Origin: Hibiscus mutabilis
Lineage: Eukaryota > Streptophyta > Magnoliopsida > Malvales > Malvaceae
NCBI GenBank assembly: GCA_019671005.1
Contig: CM033714.1
Span: 88,217,909-88,281,908 of the forward strand
Direction: 5' to 3'
DNA: 64,000 nucleotides
In this document: in pieces, positions 10,806-23,467 of the stretch
Layout: the number at the start of each line of letters is the position of its first letter
How positions within the stretch are numbered: the first letter of the stretch is position 1
Notes under the pieces: model-generated
What the model was told of the DNA's origin: nothing
Database searches by the model: none
What the model saw: the letters and a program-made list of their open reading frames with translations, nothing else
Translations under genes and position numbers: made by a program

Positions 10806-12659
10806 CACTATAGCCTGTAGGCAGGTTACCTAACGCGTAGAGTGTTGAAATCAGCATGCAAATTCCACTTTCAGCTTTTCAAAAGATTATCACAAATTTA
10901 GAATAGTGATTTTGATTGATGATTATAATTAAGAAGAAGTACAGATGAAGACTTGCATGGTTAAAACGCGTATTTGTTTGAAAACCTGGGTAAAGACTTT
11001 GGTACAGTGTTTTCACATCAATTTGTTGGCAGCTAAAGTTTCAAAGCTCCCCATGTCAAACTACTTTAATCACATTAAATCTTGTTATGATTTGGTGAGC
11101 ACTTATTTTTTTTGTTGCCCTTCTTGTTTTCAGGGTTTTTTTTTACTAATCTAGACGGACCTGCATTGCGCATCTGGTTTTGATGGGTAAATTTTCCAAT
11201 GAGAATTTTTTGTATAAACAAAATATCGAATTCGATACATGCTTAAACAATATCGAGCTACTTGTCACTTAGACTAATCTCGTTGGCCGGTGAACACTTG
11301 CTTTAGATCAATGATACAGCACAATTTCACTGCTTCTCTTCAAAACCAAGCAAATTTGAAATAATACAAATCAATCAAACATGAGACATTTAAAGGTTCA
11401 TAAATTAGGTTATGATCTTTCTTTTTTTCACAAACAAACATTACCTGAGCCTCGATAATAAATTTAAATAAATAAAATTAAATTATGTCACACTCAATGA
11501 TACGAGTGAAAGAAAATATTTTTCAAAAAATTATTTAATAAATAAATAAATGATAAAATATTTGTCTAATTTTTATTAATCACACACTTAATGCTATACT
11601 TCTATTTCAAGCCATATGAAGTCTTTAGAAATAAAATAACCTATATGTTTGCTTATTGATTTATTTAATTCATAATATTATAGTACTTGCCAAGTTATTT
11701 TCCCTCGTTAATTACACTTATCATAAAAACAATCATACACAAACCAATTTTTTCTCTCAATTCTACTTGGCAATAACAGTTTAAAGATAACTGTCAATTC
11801 CTTCCATTTCTCTTTGTTTTTTACTCTACTTTTCTTTCTTTACCTTTTTTTTCTCTGTTTACATATTTGAAAAGTTATTTTTACAATATTTTGGTTGTTA
11901 TTACATATTATAATCAATTGAATAATAAGATTCAATAATTGATGAGTGGTCAAAAATATTTATTTTATACGAATTTAAATCCCAACACGAAAATATAATA
12001 TCTCTACTTAAAAAAACAAAATCTCTTGAATAGTGTCAGCATTTTACAGAAACTTAAGTTTGGGTGTATAACCTACTGGCATGAGAGTTATAATCTTTTA
12101 AAATTTCAATTGTTGTGTAATTAACTTTTTATTATGATTAAGTTCTAAAATTAAAAAAAAGTATAGTCGATCCTTAAAATTAAGTAGCTTGTAAAAATTT
12201 CAATTTTATCGTATAAAATAATTATTTATGAATTAATTACTTAAATTTTAATATTTCAATTAACTCTTGGCTTGTTAACGCGAGAAGCTTCTCTGGATAG
12301 ATTTAAGACCAATTAAAAGCCTCGTCACATTAAAGCCTTGCGTTTTCTTTTTCTTTTTTCAATTTCTGTCCATGTCAATTGTCAACTGTGTCACAAACAT
12401 AGCTTTAATTTAGGTCAGAAAGGACAACGTTTGGTTACCAGAATGTCTGTGAATCAACGGTTAACGTGGAATTTAATATTTATTTTTCCACGTTGAGTGA
12501 CATCTTCACAATTGTTTCCTTGGAAAAATTCTACATTTGCATGGCTTAGCTCATAACAAATGCATAACTTTTGTTATATGGTCAATAACGAAATTTATAA
12601 ATGATTAGATCCAATACATTTAATTATGGTAGATTAACTGGATTTTTTTAAACGTAGTT
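10806..12659. other. Intergenic, no gene seen
   Basis: Upstream region of the peroxidase gene. It contains one SINE-like fragment (11200-11290, minus) and otherwise AT-rich sequence without a supported gene. Confidence 0.4.
11200..11290 (-). repeat. tRNA-like SINE fragment
   Basis: On the minus strand a TTAGTCTAAGTGACAAG box-A-like segment is followed by TTTAAGCATGTATCGAATTC, a box-B-like segment. The same arrangement occurs at 21655-21745 (minus) and in both units of the tandem duplication at 2961-3376. Confidence 0.5.
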
Positions 12660-13165
12660 TTCTATCTATAATCGCCACAAAATTTTTTTTATCTCTTTTT
12701 GTTTAACCGGTGACGGCAATTAGTCTTAATATTAGTTGTCAGTTATCGGTGTTTATAACTTTTTTTTTATATATATTTTTTAATTTTAATAAATTTTTTC
12801 TCTTGTAGCACGTGTTTCCTTTGTCTTTGTGCACGCTTTTCATTGGCTTTTATAGTTCGTTTCAACTGTCGTTTGACATAATTTTAACATACCGTAATGA
12901 TTTTTTGGTGCTTGTATAAATATCTTCACGACGCTAGCTTTCTAATTTGATTCTGTCGATGGTCATAGAAAAGATTGATCCTCGCTCGTTTGATGGTTTG
13001 TTAGCCGATGTAATCAAAACTGTGTAGCGGAGCAATCTGCCTGATAGTTAGTTCGCTCACAACTCCTTTTCCATCTCGTAAAACGTCATATTAATCTCTA
13101 TGAAAGGGTTTGCTTTTCTTTACACCTTTGTATGAGAATTTTAGCATATTGGTCATTTTTTCTCT
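12660..13165 (+). repeat. Dispersed repeat, copy 2
   Basis: Matches the reverse complement of 1-550 almost end to end, for example GCCGATGTAATCA and GAGCAATCTGCCTG. The two copies are in opposite orientation about 12.5 kb apart. No intact reading frame. Confidence 0.6.
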
Positions 13166-15200
13166 TTTTAATGCATTGTTTTGTAATATCTTTCATGATA
13201 ATTAATAAATTCTTATGTCATTGTTCAAAAAAAATTGTGTAAATTAACTGATTATACTTTTTCTTGCTCCTAAAGTCTACCGTACACTAAATTATATGTA
13301 TCCTTGAGTAGGGTTTACATAAATGACTTATCTAACAAATTTGGACAAAAATATCAAGGTTGAAAAAAGAAATTCCACAAATAATAAAACTCATATAAAA
13401 GAAGAATAGTCCAACTTTAACTTTTTATACATATGCTCAGTTAGATCACACTAATTTAAATAAGTGCTAAATATAAATATGAAGTCGAGAATATATACTT
13501 CATTCGTCTCTCTTGAATTGTTTTTTTTGGACTTTTTACGTAATTTTAAGATTAGTAAAAGAGAATCACGTCTAGTTAAAGATGTTAAAGAAAGACGTTT
13601 TACGGAAAGGTATTTATGTAAAATTTTCTTTCTTTCACAATTTTTATATTTTATTTTTATTTTTTTAGGATGGAAGATGAGAGATTTGTTCATATGGGCT
13701 TCCAATCACGCTTCTCACCTACACTACGATGATACATGTGTTAAACGCAACACCTCAAAATAGAGTTTAAAAGGTTTTTTTTTTAGTTCGATGATAGAAA
13801 ATTACTTTTTGATTATTAAAAAGGTTATTCTGAGTATTAAAATCAGTGTTCAATGAACCAAAGTTAGTCCGATTAAAGAATAATTTGAATTGAAATTTAA
13901 TCAGGAAACCTAGAAGTGAAATTGAAGTTTAAGGATTAAATTGAATAGAAAGCAAAAGTGAAAGTTACTCGTGTTACTAATCCAAGGAAAGGGACAGTAT
14001 GCTAGTGTAATTAGAGGAATTAATCTAAGAGACAAGTGTTCTTATTGATAATTAAGGACAAGTTTGTAAAAGAAGGAAATTGAAAGGTTTTATAAAGTAA
14101 TTTGACCAAAAAGCTTAAATGATGGAAAATCTAGAAAATGACTTGGAAAGGAAGCTTTAGGTCCTTAAATACAAATTAACCAATTTGCTATAGCTATAGA
14201 TTTAGTCTAATTGAAAAAGGAAAAGAATGAAAAATTATTTAATTAGATTGTACAAAAATAGTTAAGAAAATAAATAAATTAAGAAATAATAATGATTAGA
14301 TGTCGCTATATGATTAGAGAAAAATAATTATGAAAATAAATAAACGAGAATAAATAAAAAATCTTTAATTAGATGATGACATGTCATTATATGATTGGAT
14401 GCTTAAATTTATTAGATTAAATTGATAGAATGTGTAAGTAATGAGGATCGAATGTATAATTATATAATTTTTTTTATTTACCACGTCATTCTCTGTTAAA
14501 TGTTAATGGTAGTGGCTTGATTGAAATCATTTAAATAGTTTAATGGTTTGATTGAAAAATATTAAAAGATTAGTGGTCAAAATAAAATCTCCCCATAATT
14601 TAGTGGCCTTGGAGGAAATATACCTCTAAAAAAATCGACCCCATAGGGTGAAATTAGTAATTACCATTCCTATGATCACGCCTTTTCTGAGTTTTCCAAA
14701 GTCCCTATATTTTGTGCATGAAAAAAATACGCAGTAAAATTCTAACATTAAATCTTAAGATACTAATTTATAAACTCTAAATCCTAAATGTTACACGTCA
14801 TTCCTTCAATTTTATTTAATTTTAATCGTAATATGTGTTTTATTTATTAAACACGTTGTGTTCATTTTCATATAATGTAATTAGAGTCATGACAAAATGG
14901 TGGAATAGAACTCATATTAATTTGAATGCCTTTGAAAGTAAAGTTGCTTAAGGTCGAGTCCGTTGGACACTCTTTAATTCAAACTTTTTTTTTTTTTTTG
15001 GCTACAACAGAAAAGACCAAACATTTACAGTCCTATGTAGTAATGCAGTTTCTAAACAACAATAATTCACAATTCCAAATCAACAGAGATCTCTTTGCAT
15101 CAACTACAATTTAGCAATGCCGTAATAGACTACTAGAAGAGAGATGGCCAAGACTCCAGCATCTAATATGGCTTGGTCAGGTGGTAAATGAAGATTATAG
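13166..15200. other. Intergenic, no gene seen
   Basis: AT-rich, with short open frames that resemble no protein. The segment 14460-14640 looks like one end of a transposon, but its partner end was not found. A poly-T run lies at about 14985-14999. Confidence 0.4.
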
Positions 15201-15261
15201 GGTTGGTTAGAGCACCTAAATTGTATTAATCTAAATCATTCACCTATATACTCCTTTTCAT

Positions 15262-18223
15262 CTATTCTGATACATCACCTGATGCTACCTTCTCTTCCAG
15301 TTTAAATGCATTGATCTCCGCAAAATAGACTCTCTGCTTGTCGATGAAATCTCCAGGCAACTCATACTCGGAAGCATTTATCTCTCGGTCTTGTTTCTGT
15401 GATAACGACATAAACCAACAAACTTGGTTCAATGTATATTAATAACAATGTCTTCGGGTCCGCATATGCATATGGAAGAAAAATGTGCAATATGACTTGG
15501 TGAAAAAGAAAACACTTAAACTACTAGTAACAAGATAACTAAAGCAAATTGTGTAAAAAATTCTAAAGCTAGATACCGATGGTAGTAATTGTGATAGGGG
15601 AAAGCAATATACAGTTGTGCATCATCTGTAAACACTTTTGATCAAATTGTTGGCTCTATATACAGATCCGAAAGACTTTAAAGAGCTTGTGAAAGAAAAA
15701 ATTGTCTCAATGAAAGCCAAAAAATTTACAAACCAAAGATCAATAGCATGATTATCCATTCAGTTTAAATTAGATTAAGAAACTAGGGGAATCTTTAAAC
15801 AAACCTTTCTACATGGCATTGGGCATGATTTGGAGAGACCAATATCACCATCTCCGTATACTTTCTTCCTACATTAAAGACAAGGAGAAACAGCATTAAT
15901 AAAGGAAATCAAGGGAAAATATTCAATGGAAGATCATCATAATCTGATCAGACATTAAGCAACAGAGATCTTCCGGATTAACGGAACGGGGAACAAACAT
16001 AGTACTTAACATTGATAGCCGAAACCAGAAAGCATACATATGAGTAAAGAAAATAAAATATTTGAATATGCAACTGTAATTTTCAATAGCTAAATTGGAC
16101 ATGCTATCACAGCATACAATAACTCAAAGATCTTACTTCGATAATCGAAGCATTTTGCTCAAAAGTCATTTTCTCACTGCACAAAGAAAGGTTAGAACAT
16201 TGACTTTAATGGAAAGATATGCTAAAAACACAAGGAAAACACAGGCGTCTAAAACAAAACCGTATCAAAATTGACTTTCAGCTAATCAGAAGAAAATAAC
16301 ATTGACTTTAATGGAAAGATATGTTAAAAACATTAGGAAAACATAGGCGTCTAAAACAAAACTGACTTTCAGCTAATGAGCCGCTCACTATCTCTAGAAA
16401 GAGTCGATAATGAAAGGAAAAGGAAGATATGGAAGATAAAGATTAAATGAAATTAGCTAAACCAATTTAACAATTAAGTCAGGCCTTTATCTTTCTACTT
16501 TCCACTATCCAATATGGTCAACCTATACATTTGATCAACAAAACTTTTGGGGTACTCATCTAAGTACTGTCACCCGAAGCCTAACCATATAAAAAAGTTG
16601 GGAGTGAACGCTGAAGATCACTTCAATCATTTGTTAAGTAATTACTAGTATATGGCTACTTAGTTCTTAGAACAACAAAAACACTATCTGCAGGGGCGGA
16701 TCTTGACAAAACAAGTTGCGGAAGCCTATTTGATTTTTTTTTTAAATTAATATAAACTAAATTTTTAAAAAATTTTGAGACTTAATTAAAAAACTATACA
16801 AAAAAAATTTAATGAGAATTTTAAAAATTTTGAAGGGGCCAAAAGTTAAATACCCAAAATTTTGGGGAGCCAAGGCCTCCTGTGGCTCCCACCATGCTCC
16901 GCCCCTGACTATCTGATAGCATAAATGGCTACCATTCCATAACATTGATAATAACTAAAAAGTGTATCATGCCTGAATCTAACCAGGGTTCGCAGTGGTG
17001 GAGGAACTGGATTGGAAAAAAGAGATATTCTAGTTGTAAGATATCTAATGAAACCGCCACTGGAATTGAGATCTCATTCAAAGAGAAAGATAATAAATAT
17101 CTGGAGTTTCTTTTTGTATATCCACTTATTCTTTTAATTATGCTATGCTAACAGAATTTAATCATCCTTCGCCTTCTAGTCATCAAAAACTAATTGTTAT
17201 CCAAGGACCAAGTACAAAGCCTGGTTAAAGGGAAATCACCTTAAGTTTGGCATCCGTGTTTCAAGAGAGCAACTCAAAGGCTCCACAATTTCCTTCCCTT
17301 TATTCTTCCTTTTTTCAGCAGTGTGTCTCCTGCTGTAAACTGTAGTCAGCTCAGAAACTACAGAATCACCATCACCTGAAATCAAAACCATATATACAAT
17401 CCATTAGACCCAAAATACATGCATAATCCATAAAACTAGGGACCAAAAAAGGTAGAGAAACATAGATAACCAACCAAAGTGTATTTTCAACTATGGTTTC
17501 TCAAATGAAAAATAGTTGGTACTCGTCGGACATTGTCTAGAATCTAGATAACTATATTCATTCATGCTATGTAGGTTGCGTTAAAAGTGAAGTAAATGAA
17601 AAATAGAAACTAAATTATTCGTCCACAATTAGTTGGTCTAGCGGAATGAAATTAGATCCTAAGAGAAGTTCCAATTCTCATGTTATGAATAGAGCAAACT
17701 AAATTTGAGCGTTGTCCCATGGTTATACCAAAAAACACTAAATTAGCTGTATTGATGCGAAAACGTTAATCAATATATTAGAATTAAAACATCAAAACCC
17801 AAAATGAATAACTAAAAAACCCAAAAACGCTGTATTGAAATCCAATCAAAACCCAGGAAAAAAAACCGAGAACCCGCCAAAATCACCGGAAAAAGAAGGC
17901 GTTTTGGGCGTCGGAGACAGGGTTGAGCTAGGGTTTTCCTTGTTACTTGGACCTTTTATCGTGTCTTTCTTACTCTTCTTGTCATTGTGAACATTATCAT
18001 CGATGGGGGATCCAGTTGAAGTCAAATTGGCTTTATAATTAAGATCTGCATTGGGGTTGTGGTTGAGAAGGGATTTAAGAGGCAAAGAGTGCGGAGATCT
18101 GGTTTGGGGTTTGATTGAAGAAGAAGATAAGAGTGAAGAAGGTAGAGATGGCGGGGTTGTGTTGCTGAGATCAGTGAAGGGTTTCCCTTTGCTGGTTTTT
18201 CGTCTTGATTTCATTTGTTCCAT
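15262..18223 (-). CDS. Sororin-like cohesin regulator
   Basis: Predicted nuclear protein that would protect sister-chromatid cohesion by opposing WAPL. Minus-strand exons: 18223-17887, 17375-17240, 16176-16137, 15864-15805 and 15396-15262. All junctions are GT-AG and in phase, giving 235 aa. N-terminal RRKTSKGKPFTDLSN is basic. A KEN motif (residues 95-97, in SNKENPSS) and the proline-directed site SPTPKTP suggest cell-cycle control by APC/C and CDK, as known for animal sororin. Next comes VYSRRHTAEKRKNKGKE. The conserved C-terminus is DFIDKQRVYFAEINAFKL, which I associate with plant sororins. The acceptor of exon 4 (GGAAG|AAAG) is less usual but is the only one that keeps the frame. From memory it resembles Arabidopsis At3g56250. 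The first 340 bp alone would be read as a shorter protein ending FFPGF, by reading into intron 1. Confidence 0.75.
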
Positions 18224-20228
18224 TTTTCTGAGAATTCTTCAACTTCGGTTCCCTTCGTAGACTGCAGTGATGAAACTGGTTTTGGGGTTGGCGGGAAAAC
18301 TCGGTTCCCTTCTTTTTTTCGATTCGGCCATTAAGATCTGGAAATGGATGGAATTGTTGAGAACAACAATTTGGGCGGCTGATGGGCTACTCTTTTTCTT
18401 GGGTTTGATAAATGGATTTATCGATTCTTTTGAAAATCCAATTTACAATAAATTTGAGCTTCAACCTATGTTCTTCGGTTTCACCCAGTTACTTAAACAA
18501 GCTTGAAGTTTTCAAAAATAAATAAATAAACAAGCTTGAAAAGTGTTATTAACTCATTTAACTTTCACATCATTTTAGTATTTTTCGATCCAAGTACTCA
18601 ATCATAAATGAATTTAAAAAATAATTTCAGTGATAAAGAGTATATTCTCTTTTAATTTTCATATTTAAATAGTATTGTTTATAAGGTGTATTTATAGTTA
18701 GAAAAATAAATATTATCATAATATCATATAAGATTGTTATGAAAAATATCCAACAAAACTATTTTTAAAAAAAAAACAATATTATAAAGTTATTTTTTTA
18801 ATAATTTGATTAAGTAATCTTTATTTTTTTTATTAAATTAAATTCCATCAAACATTTTTTAAAAAATTAACTTATTTTGTCAACATCTCATGTTGTATGT
18901 ATGAGCGTTTTTTTTTAAAACAATAACATTATTTTATTAAAGATGGGGAAATATACAACAAAACACACCCTAAACCTAAGAGAAATTTAGAAGTTATATC
19001 TACCAAAAATTTATACATGAAAATAAAACATAAAAACTCAAAGGACGTGAAGAAAAACAATTTTTTTCTTGACATGATCTGCAATTTTTTTAAAAACTCG
19101 GCAATCATCATCATAATCTCATTATCTCTATTCAATTAAATGTTTTTGTACTGATGTAAAAGATGTGATTGACATAAGTAATGTTGCAGATCTGCTCCTT
19201 TAATAGCTCTGATTATGTCAACAAACTGTCACAAAGAGGATCTAACTATATTAGACCATCGATTTTTCTTAATCAAAGACATGTGCATGATAGTAGCTAC
19301 ACGAAAGCGTTGACTTTCCTAAAAAAAAATTGTAAGGATAAGTTGATTTTAAGTTTTTTTTTGTTTGAAAATGAGTAAAAAAAATATAAACTTTCAAAAG
19401 TTCAGATGTCTAAATTAGATATTAACAATTTTGTTGATGTGTCACACCAACTGTCTAACGGGATTAGTGTCCAAATGACCAAATTATTATAACCCAAAAA
19501 TACAAATAACTAAAATATTTTTTTTAAACCGGTGACCAAAAGAGAACATACATAAAATAAAAAAGATCATCAGTGTAGTTTACCCTCAAATAAACTGAAT
19601 TATTTGCAATGACCTCCGAGAAAAGGTATAGCGAACCTATAAAATTTTAAGGGAGATAAAAATACATAAAAAATCGAAAATAATTCTTTTAGACTTTTAG
19701 GTTGCGTCCCTCAGTTCATCCATGGCTATGAATGTCATAGCAGCTGGCCGGGTTGTCTTTAAAAAAACAATGAATATATGATGTTGGTTGGCCAACAAGT
19801 ACTTGCTGTTGTGACGTTGGAAAGTCATTCTTCTTCCTACTAAAAAAATCCCATTCATTGAAACTCGCTCTAAACACATTTCCAACCAATTCCCCATCTG
19901 ACAACAACTCCCTTCCACCTTCTTCTCTTCCTCTTTCTTTCTTGCATTCTAAATTCATTCATCCCATTTGACCCTTCTACCCCCACACTGCCCACCAAGC
20001 AATTACTCTATATAAGCTTTTGAAAGGGTGGATGTGTCATTTGATGTAAAATGAAATATATATATATATATATATATATATGACAAGCCCCCATCACATG
20101 TTAGTTGCTTTATCATGTTAATCAACTTCAATTAAATAAGGAATAACAAGCTTCCATCATTATCACCCAACAATTCTTTTAATTAACAAACTTCTTCTTC
20201 TTCCTCTGCAATTTTGTAGGCGGCAAAG
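18224..20228. other. Intergenic between sororin-like gene and BTB pseudogene 1
   Basis: Starts with the sororin-like promoter. At 18930-19140 a minus-strand segment with CATCTTTAATAAAATAATG looks like the 3' tail of a LINE, but without an open frame. At 19390-19590 there is one end of a repeat whose partner was not found. An (AT)n tract lies at about 20057-20081. No gene supported. Confidence 0.4.
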
Positions 20229-20253
20229 ATGGATTGTTTCAATTTGCAGTTCA

Positions 20254-21454
20254 ATGCCGTTTATTTTAAGGCCTCCAAGGAATACAATATGCGGGGTTTG
20301 CTACGAAGGTGCTATAAATGTGATCACTTTGATGAACAAGCTCGAAATCGATCATCATTATAAATCAACTCCTACTGCATCTTCTTCACCAAATTCTTGC
20401 AAGGCAAGCAACCTCTGTCTTCCTACTTTTCTTTTGTAATCTCTTCTGGATGGCCTAGGATTCGATTGATTAATTCGTGTTTTCATGTTCCTTTTACAAA
20501 TTTGTTCTTGATTCTTGACACAAGTGATCTTTCTTTCGCAATTTGACTGCTGCACGGATTAACAGCCTATATTATGCTGCAATTCAATGGTTACTGATAT
20601 ATGATATAGAGGATACGTTAAATATATAAATTTGCATGATTATATTTGAGATGAATATAAAAAAATGGATGCGATTTGTTTATGGGTGATAGCAACAGCC
20701 ACTTGGGAATCTTAGCAAATGGATAACAAACATGAAGGAGATAGAAGAAGATCTAAACAAGAAAATAAGCTTCTTGAGTGGACTCATCGTGGCTTTTCGA
20801 GATCAAATTCACACTGATATTCAGCTCAAACCTGGCAACCAAGGTCCTTCCATGCCGGCACACAGGGCTTTACTTGTAATTCCTCTCCCTCTTTTGTTTT
20901 TTTTTTAATATGAATAATGTGTCGACTAAAGGATAAACAGCTTGAAATGACTTGACAGAATAACACAACGATTACTCATTTTCTAAAATGATAGGCAGCA
21001 AGATCAGAGATATTCAGGAACATGCTGGATTCAGACGGGTGCAAAGCTCCACCAAGTGATACAATTACTCTTCCAGAGTTGAACGCAGAAGAACTCATCC
21101 CTCCTCCACTTTCTTTACAGTGGAAGTATGGGATTCGACAAACTGGAGAAACATGTGTATTCTTTGTGCGTGGCGGCCGACAAGTACGAGATCCCGTACC
21201 TGCAGGATTTCTGCGAAAGATACATGTTGAGCTCATTGAACGCCTCGAATGTTCTTGAAATTCTGGAGATCTCCGATGTTTGTTCCAACAAAACATTAAA
21301 GGAAACCGCGTTGAACTTCATTGTTTAGAACATGGAGGATATTGTTTTCTCGGCAAAGTACGAAGTTTTTGCACCCAAGAATCCTCACCTTGGGGTGCAG
21401 ATTACAAGGGCATTTTTGATGGATGCCAAAACCAAAAGAATTAATGGAGTCTGA
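20254..21454 (+). pseudogene. BTB/POZ domain gene, disabled copy 1
   Basis: Related to a BTB/POZ protein family (from memory, Arabidopsis At3g56230) whose members may act as substrate adaptors for CUL3 ubiquitin ligases. Exon 1 (20254-20403, PPRNTICGVCYEGA) ends at AAG|GCAAGC, a GC-AG type donor. Exon 2 (20699-20875) encodes FLSGLIVAFRDQIHTDIQ and PMPAHRALL. Exon 3 starts at 20995 with AARSEIFRNML. A one-step frameshift near 21098-21100 breaks the BTB fold after LPELNAEEL; the sequence then resumes in another frame as KLEKHVYSLCVAADKYEIPY. A TAG at 21326-21328 interrupts it before NMEDIVFSAKYE. An ATG at 20229 (MDCFNLQF) is out of frame with exon 1. Homology is clear; it cannot make a full protein. 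Confidence 0.75.
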
Positions 21455-22730
21455 TTAATTTATCAACATATTTTGTATCAAAACAAATGATCACCAAGAG
21501 TATATAGAATACATCCTTATCTTACATGCATTTATGCAAATACGCTAATCAATAAAATTATTTTTTTGGATTTTCCTTCGTTTTTCAGGACTTCAGCCTG
21601 ACAAATTCGAGCAAACCAGTGTCGCAGACCTGACTTTAGTGAATGTGTCTCTTAGCGGGAATTTTTTACATACACAACTTCTCGAACTTAAGACATGCTT
21701 AAACAATATCAAACTACTTACTACTTGAACTAACCCCGTTTAATTTTTCGCTTTTAATTTGTCAACAATTGTCTAGTTTATGGATTAAGATTCAATTTAT
21801 TTTAATATCCTTGATCAGAGTTTAATGTTAAGTTTTTAAAAAAAAAAGAAGTGCATCTAGTAGCTTGATCGAGTTGGCAAAGGTTAATTATTAAGTCTAG
21901 CCAATGAATAAAAAATTGGATTTTTTAAAAGAAAAAAAAACTTTGGATTGATTGGATGTTAAATGAGTGTATTTTTGTTGTTATTTAAATCTATTAGATC
22001 CATTGAATCAATTTTTTAATTAATTTAAACTAAATATTAAATTTGTTATTAAATAAATATTAGATATAATGATTAGTTAATAAAATATGAATTAAATTTA
22101 ATGTATGATATTAATATCTAATAATTAAATAGTTCAATGGCTATTATGTAACATTTATAAAGTTTAATGATCATTTTGTAACAACTAATATATATTATTA
22201 AATTTTTAACGACATTTAACAGTTTAGTGTCCATTATGTAACCAAAATGAGTATTTTAAGATATTTTAGAGAGCATTTGTAAACTTTACCTATTTTATAA
22301 TTTTTAAAAGTTTAGAGACCAAAATGAATATTTTAAGATATTTTAGAGAGTATTTGTGAATTTTACTCTATATTATTTTTAGTTAAAAATAATATCAAAT
22401 TGATAAAAATGTGTAAATAATGGGGTTAAATTTATTTTTTAATTAAGACTAAATTGATTGGATACGTAAATATGAAAGATTAAATGTGATATTATACAAA
22501 AAAAATTAACTGTCACAGCATCCATTGAACACCAGTCAACAGCTTATAATATTTTGTAACAAAATTTAAATTTAATAATTATTTTGTAACTTTTAAAAAT
22601 TAAATAACTAAAATGAACTTTTTATCATAATTTACTACTGTTTGTGAACTTAATCATAATTTAAATTCTTTTATAACTAGGCTTTTATCTCGCCTTTGCT
22701 TTGCAAACGACAAAATGCAAATTTTTTTAA
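21455..22730. other. Intergenic, SINE fragment, no gene
   Basis: Contains a tRNA-like SINE fragment at 21655-21745 (minus strand: GGGTTAGTTCAAGTAGTAAG then GCATGTCTTAAGTTCGAG). The rest, with several similar TTTTGTAAC/TTAATGATCA stretches at 22130-22620, is AT-rich transposon debris. Confidence 0.45.
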
Positions 22731-22969
22731 GGGTAAAACTTTGATACATAAGTTTGTGTAAAATTATAAAACACAAATTTTAAATTCCTAACCCTAATAC
22801 CTTAAAACCTAAACTTTAAACTATAAACCCTAAATTCTAAATACTAACCTTAAATTCTAAACTCTGTTACTTCAACCCTAAACTTTTAACCTTAAACTAA
22901 ACTCCAAACCCCTAAATTTAAAAAAACGTGTAAATATTTGTTTATACAGATAATGTATCAAACTTTTTC
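22731..22969. mobile_element. MITE, GGGTAAAAYTTTGATACA family
   Basis: The left end GGGTAAAACTTTGATACAT mirrors the right end ATGTATCAAACTTTTTC. Flanks are TTTTTTTAA and TTTTTTAA, a 9-bp target duplication that has lost one T. The interior is CCCTAAA-like. It belongs with the element at 42767-43017. Confidence 0.75.
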
Positions 22970-23467
22970 TTTTTTAATAGTAGTAATAAAAAGCAAATTC
23001 TTGGATTTAACATTGAAGTCCCTTCTCAATTCCAGATAAAAATCTTATTTTGAGTTTTAAAGCATTTCTATTTTCCTTTTCAATTATCAAGAAATAGTTA
23101 TATAAAGATGGAATATTCTACTAATATTAAAATTTTATTTTTTAAAAAAATGGAGTGTCACAACCCAGTATCGTGTATCCACAGTCTACAATCATTCGGT
23201 CGAGTTCGGTCATTAAGCGCGATCTCATACACCTGGCCCTTAGCTTTGATTTTTAATTTTCTTTTCTTTTGGTATTAGGGTTGTGGATATGTACGGAACC
23301 AAAAATTAAAATTATGAAGGACGAAGAATAATTAGTCGGAATGACAAAGTTGAATTGAATTAAGAAAGTAAAATTTGGGTTGCTAATATAACCAGGAAAA
23401 ATGTTTGCCCCTGTTGCTTCGCTATGGCGGTTTGTTGTCTGTTAACGAAAGTTTATGTTAAAAGAAG

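Noticed and set aside
17846..17886. C-terminus FGGFSVFFPGF for the sororin-like protein
   Set aside because: It arises by reading into intron 1; splicing at 17887 restores the conserved downstream exons.
18267..18506. 79-codon plus-strand frame upstream of the sororin-like gene
   Set aside because: Lies in the divergent promoter region, no motif, hydrophobic by composition only.
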